Source: Avena insularis (taxonomy: Eukaryota > Streptophyta > Magnoliopsida > Poales > Poaceae). From it: DNA of 64,000 bases. Made by a program: the position numbers and the translations under genes. Positions within the stretch are counted from its first letter, which is position 1. Each line of letters opens with the position of its first letter. Under the pieces are notes generated by a model. The model was not told the DNA's origin. It was given only the letters and a program-made list of their open reading frames with translations, and did no database searches. Positions 60,184 to 64,000 of the stretch are shown here, one piece after another. The stretch lies in the NCBI GenBank assembly GCA_023614405.1, contig CM042688.1, positions 440,748,028-440,812,027 of the forward strand. The letters run 5' to 3'.

Positions 60184-60208
60184 TAGCAACGCACGGGCAC
60201 TTAACTAG
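60184..60208 (+). other. Helitron 3' terminus of H2
   Basis: GCAACGCACGGGCACTTAACTAG followed by T. The hairpin distance and the CTAG|T ending match grass Helitrons. Confidence 0.7.
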
Positions 60209-60617
60209 TTCTTCCAAAAAGAAAACGAAGACCAATCTAGCACCCCCGTGATTTCTTCTCAGATCTCAATCCCCACACACTGCCTTTGTGTTGTGCATCG
60301 ACGACCCCTTCCAGCCACGTGGTACTTCGTCTCTACAGTAACCCTGGCAGGCAGCCCCTTCTTACGCCATTACTCTCTTCTCTGGCCTCCCACCACTCTA
60401 CTCTGATTCTCCCGATCTTCTCTACAGCAATGGACGACCAAGCCAAGCTGGCGGGCTCTAGGAGGTGGCCTCGTCGGGGTCTCGGGGAGGGAGGACGGTA
60501 GCCACCCTTGCCTGACGAACAACGCCGGCCACTCTAAGATTCTGCACAATGCATTCATTTTTTGAGTCTTTGTTGATCTGAATTAAGCAAAACAAAAGCG
60601 GTGCTTGTCGTCGGATT
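60209..60617. other. Unassigned spacer
   Basis: A moderately GC-rich piece with a 71-codon frame (60286-60501) of no recognised product. Confidence 0.4.
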
Positions 60618-61117
60618 GATGACAAGTACGCCATGAGGGGGTCCTCGAGGCGTGCGGAAGAGAGGGGTGTGAGACGTACGGTATTCCGGGACGATGAACA
60701 CACAAGTTTACCCAGGTTCGAATCCGCCGGCTTTGGACGGATCCTACTCCTGCTAGCAATCCAGTAATACGGCAAAGCCAGAATATAGGTTAGAAGGGTT
60801 TCGCCTGTGCGAGTTGAGGGTCTAAAAGTATTGATGTGTTCTAAAGGCTCTCCCTAGGACAACTTATATAGATATCCGGCCTAGGGTTTATAGGAGAGAT
60901 CTATCCGGCTACGACTAAGAGTCGGTTACAGAGTACATCTTGAACTACAAGTAATATTATGGGTCTAAGTCGGTAAGTCTTCTGGGCCTTCTCGTAGCCG
61001 GATTGGACTCCGTCTTTCTCCCTGACTGGGCCGCCCGTGAAGAAATGCTCTAACCCGAAGTGGGCCACCCTGGTCAGTGAGGAACTGTGAGGATACCCGG
61101 AAAGTATATCCCCAACA
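60618..61117 (-). repeat. Probable 3' LTR of a minus-strand Ty3/gypsy element (element 4)
   Basis: On the minus strand an LTR-like start, TGTTGGGGATATAC, follows the purine-rich CCTCCGGGGGCTGC (61118-61131), which fits a polypurine tract next to a 3' LTR. The outer boundary (TGATGACAAG at 60618) is a guess. Its partner LTR would be beyond the window. Confidence 0.45.
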
Positions 61118-61131
61118 GCAGCCCCCGGAGG
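61118..61131 (-). other. Candidate polypurine tract of element 4
   Basis: The minus strand reads CCTCCGGGGGCTGC before TGTTGGGG. It is purine-rich only in its core. Confidence 0.4.
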
Positions 61132-61532
61132 CCTCCACGATCCAAAGTAGGATTTATCATCGTCTAGCTTGATCTTCGGCTTGCAGAATCTTGAAGGGTT
61201 CCCGAAACTTTACAATAAAAAATACGATCCGGGTCTTAAAAATAAGTCGGATCTATCAACAGGTTACTCGGATTTTCCAACTTGATTTCAAACTAAGCCG
61301 GAACTTGGTTCCCAACGCCACCTGACACAAGTCATGGTCAAGTCATGTCATCTGACAGGCATTCCGTCAGCACGACCGTTGGTGGGTCCGCGGTTTGCAG
61401 AACCGAGGCGCCGTTTTAATGCGTGCGTGGAGATCGAGGCGACGCAATCATCGCGTGGGTCCTTCCCAGTTCCTTCCACGACGTGTGGCGGTTACATTGT
61501 AGCATTTGCACGAATCTAGGCGCAGTTAGGTG

Positions 61533-61540
61533 GATATAAG
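61533..61540 (+). promoter_or_regulatory. TATA box of the accessory ORF
   Basis: GATATAAG lies 144 bp upstream of the ATG at 61684, with a pyrimidine-rich patch (TTCTTCCTTCTCCTTC) just downstream. This layout is usual for a grass core promoter. Confidence 0.5.
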
Positions 61541-61944
61541 GGGTTAGGATTTCTTCCTTCTCCTTCTACCAGTCCTTTGCCTTTTCTTCTCCTCCCAATC
61601 CTCCTGCGCGCACAGAGCTCCCTCGTTCTTCCCCCACAGAACTCCCAGCGCTGCCCCTTTTAGGTCAACTTCTCGCCGGAGAAATGGCTTCATCTTCTTC
61701 CTCCGGCTTGGCGGCAGCGGCGGCGGCGGCGACAGCGGAAGCGGTGGCGGAGAAGGAGAGCTTTCGCGATCTCTGGATTCCCTGCGCCCTCAACAAGGAG
61801 GGCCTCAAGAACGTGGAGAAGGAGGGACTTCTTGCCGCCGGCGACTGGCGGAGCGGCTTCAAAGAAGCCGTCCCCAACCAGCGCGACGGCGAGCGGGTCC
61901 ACTTCGGCACCCATCTTGATCGAGGTCTGTCCTTTCCTCCCCCG

Positions 61945-61949
61945 GAGTT
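61945..61949. other. Left TSD of the solo LTR
   Basis: GAGTT before TGATGCACCC is repeated at 63552-63556 after AATGTATCA. Removing one copy with the LTR restores an open frame. Confidence 0.92.
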
Positions 61950-63551
61950 TGATGCACCCGACTTTCAACGTAGAGCTCGTTGGGAACCCCAAGAGGAAGG
62001 TATGATGAGTACAACAGTAAGTTTTCCCTCAGTTATGAAACCAAGGTTTAATCGAACCAGTAGGAGCAAGGAAACACCCCAAAGGTGTTACTAGCTGAGC
62101 TTTGGCAGGGCGCACTACCGGTGCTAGTAGCAACGTGGAGATCTGCACAACACAATCACAGAACTTTGCCCCCAACTTGCGATGAGGTTGTCAAGCTCAC
62201 CGTTTTTTGCGGAAAACAAAGATTAAACGTATCGAATGGAAAGAAGTAAAAGTTTGCAGAAAGTAAACACAAAGCAGAAACAGTTTATAGATTGTATGTA
62301 AAGAAAAAGGACCGGGATCCATAGTTCACTAGAGGTGGCTCTCCTTAAGATAGATAACATCTTTGGGTGAAAAATTACAGCGGGGCAATTGACAAACACC
62401 AAGAAAGCAATACATGCATATACTAATCATCTTGACTCCTTTGAGACTTGATTGGGCATTACAACATAATACATAGACCGCCATCCAACTGCATCTATGA
62501 CTAATAATCCACCTTCAGGTTATCATCCGAACCCCTCCAAGATTAAGTTGCAAGCAACAAATTATTGCTTTACGAACTGCGTGTAAAGTAAACAATACAA
62601 TTGTTCTATGAACAAAGGATCGTTGTTTTCTCCCTAGTAGCAACAACACATCTTGTACCTTAGAGATTTCTGTCACTTCCCCAGATTACTAGAGGCATGA
62701 ACCCACTATCGAGCATAAATACTAACTCTTGGAGTTGCTAGCATCTACTTGGCCAAGATAGCTACCAACAACGGAAAGCATGCAAGATCTCAAATAACAA
62801 AGACATGATAGAATCAATAATCAATCTGAAATAGCATCTCAATATCCATCGGATCCCCGCAAACACAACATGTATGAATTACAAATAGATGATCTTGATC
62901 ATGAACGGAGCTCACAAGATCTGAACATGAAAGCACAAAGGAGGAGAACCAGCCATCTAGCTACTACATGGATCCGTAGTCCAAGGATGAACTACTCACG
63001 CATCACACCGGAGGCTTGCATGGTGATGAAGAAAGCCTCCAGGGTGAATTCCCCTCTCCGACAGGGTGTCGGGAAGAGCTTCAGATCCCTCCCGATCTAG
63101 GGATGGAGATGACGGCGGCTACAGACTCTTTCGTGGATTGTTTTGATCGGGTACCTAGGGTTTTCGTCCCGAGGGCAACTTATAGGCAGAAGGAGAGGCC
63201 GAGGGGGTGTCGGGGTCGGCCAAACCACCCCCTGGCGCGGGCCAAGCCTGGCCGCACGGCCAGGTGGTGTGGCCGGCCCCTGGCCCCTCTCCGTCTCGTA
63301 TTCTGGCACTTGATCCCTTCTGAAAAAATAGACACTTTGGCTTTTGTCCCGTCCAATTCCGAGAATATTCATTTTCTGACTTTCCTGGAACCAAAAACAG
63401 CAGAAAACAGGCAGCTGGCACTATGGCTCTTGTTAATAGGTTAGTCCAAGAAATCATATGAAAAGTACTCCAAAGTTGGAACAAAACACAAGAAAGTGGA
63501 TAAAACCAAGCATGGAACATCAAAAATTATAGATACATTTGCAATGTATCA
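61950..63551 (-). mobile_element. Solo LTR, 1602 bp
   Basis: It starts TGATGCACCC and ends GCAATGTATCA, with an exact GAGTT TSD. On the minus strand its first ~200 bp (TGATACATTGCAAATGTATC onward) match the LTR start of element 1; the rest differs. No internal domain is attached, which fits recombination between two LTRs. A CTATAAG (minus, near 63178-63184) is a likely TATA box. Confidence 0.92.
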
Positions 63552-64000
63552 GAGTTCTTCTCCGAGGTGATAGATCATTACGGAGTTCAACTCCATCATC
63601 TTCCTCCCAACTCTCTCTTAGAGATGAGTGCGTATGCTTCGCTGTGTGAGGGCTTTCTCGGCATTAGGCCGAGTCTGACTCTCTTCCAGTATTATGTCCA
63701 TGTCCGGAGAAACTCCATTACCGCCGGTGTTCCTTATATCACCGGCACTATTAGTTTTTCGCTTAGATGCGACCGGGCGTATCCCAAAATTCTAGCCAGT
63801 GACTCGGTCAAACAATGGCCAACCATATTTTTCTATCATAGGGATATTCCGGCTCCCGGCAAAGCCACTGCTTTGTCGGCTTTCATCGACAGAGCCGCCA
63901 CGGCCCAACCTTCTTGGGACGAGGCTGCTCTGGCTCTCACCGACGATCTGATCCTCGCTAAGAGGCGGATCAAATATTTGATCAAACACAAGGATCTGAA

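Larger units (their letters stand above)
50808..60208 (+). mobile_element. Putative Helitron H2
   Basis: It starts TCTATAAAGCATGAGAG after an A and ends at the hairpin GCAACGCACGGGC, then CTAG (60205-60208) followed by T. It contains a GC-rich gene-like start (to ~51720), repeats X and Z, an exon-like piece at 52893-53093 and the palindromic LTR element at 55785-58390. The pairing of this 5' end with this 3' end is inferred. No Rep/helicase was found. Confidence 0.5.
61684..64000 (+). pseudogene. Antisense accessory ORF (gypsy-type transposon domain), split by a solo LTR
   Basis: The ATG at 61684 starts MASSSSSGLAAAAAAATAEA and runs for 88 codons to the insertion point at 61949. The frame resumes exactly at 63557 (TTC TCC GAG GTG) and stays open to the window end, another ~147 codons. 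The joined product would have an Ala-rich start, then FRDLWIPCALNKEGL, then DHYGVQLHHLPPN and CEGFLGIRPSL-like segments. That order is the one I know from the 'putative gypsy type transposon' domain (Pfam PF04195). It lies antisense to element 4's polarity, next to its 3' LTR. Tat-lineage gypsy elements are known to carry antisense accessory ORFs there. Function unknown; the C-terminus is outside the window. Confidence 0.65.

Noticed and set aside
50808..60215. H2 inserted inside the 3' tip of H1
   Set aside because: That would leave TCTAGT after the H2 end; the sequence after 60208 is TTCTTCC.

Overview
The window is repeat-rich nuclear DNA from a large-genome grass, most likely Pooideae (Triticeae, Poeae or relatives). 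This rests on the element types: a non-autonomous LTR element with a tRNA-Asp-type primer site and an ORF I recall from Triticeae repeats, two long-LTR chromodomain Ty3/gypsy elements with tRNA-iMet primer sites, and grass-type Helitron 3' ends. I see no intact host protein-coding gene and no tRNA or rRNA gene. Almost everything is a transposable element, a decayed fragment of one, or unassigned spacer.

Layout. 1-5400: non-autonomous LTR retrotransposon (element 1), its 5' LTR cut by the window start. 5401-9660: degenerate array of ~10-11 bp units (TTTATGAAAC / CTTTGTGAAAC), split by a 1053 bp Mutator-like foldback element with a perfect 9 bp target-site duplication (TSD). 9661-14833: spacer with gene-like GC-rich fragments, a TGTAGCAAAA-rich tract and a short LINE 3' tail with a 16 bp TSD. 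14834-42429: a minus-strand chromovirus (element 2, TSD GATAT) whose 5' LTR is split by a second minus-strand chromovirus (element 3, 26552-39923, TSD AAAAA). 42435-60208: Helitron-derived DNA, with one Helitron 3' end at 43257 and two apparently related Helitrons lying head to tail (44351-50807 and 50808-60208). These carry a LINE RNase H pseudogene, a terminal-inverted-repeat element and a palindromic LTR element (55785-58390, TSD AGCAC). About 60618 to the end: the 3' part of a minus-strand Ty3/gypsy element, probably of the Tat type. It has an antisense accessory ORF with its own TATA box, and a 1602 bp solo LTR (TSD GAGTT) has been inserted into that ORF.

How the parts relate. The window is a stack of insertions. 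Exact TSDs fix the boundaries of elements 2 and 3, the Mutator-like element, the palindromic element and the solo LTR. Coding remnants of elements 2 and 3 keep most catalytic residues (protease DSGA, RT xxDD, integrase D,D-35-E, chromodomain) but are broken by frameshifts and TAG codons. The most unusual structure is the palindromic element: both of its outer ends are the same (U5-side) LTR end, yet it has a proper 5 bp TSD. Paired LTRs of elements 2 and 3 agree well in AT-rich parts and disagree by clustered small indels in GC-rich parts, so base-level assembly accuracy there is a real concern.
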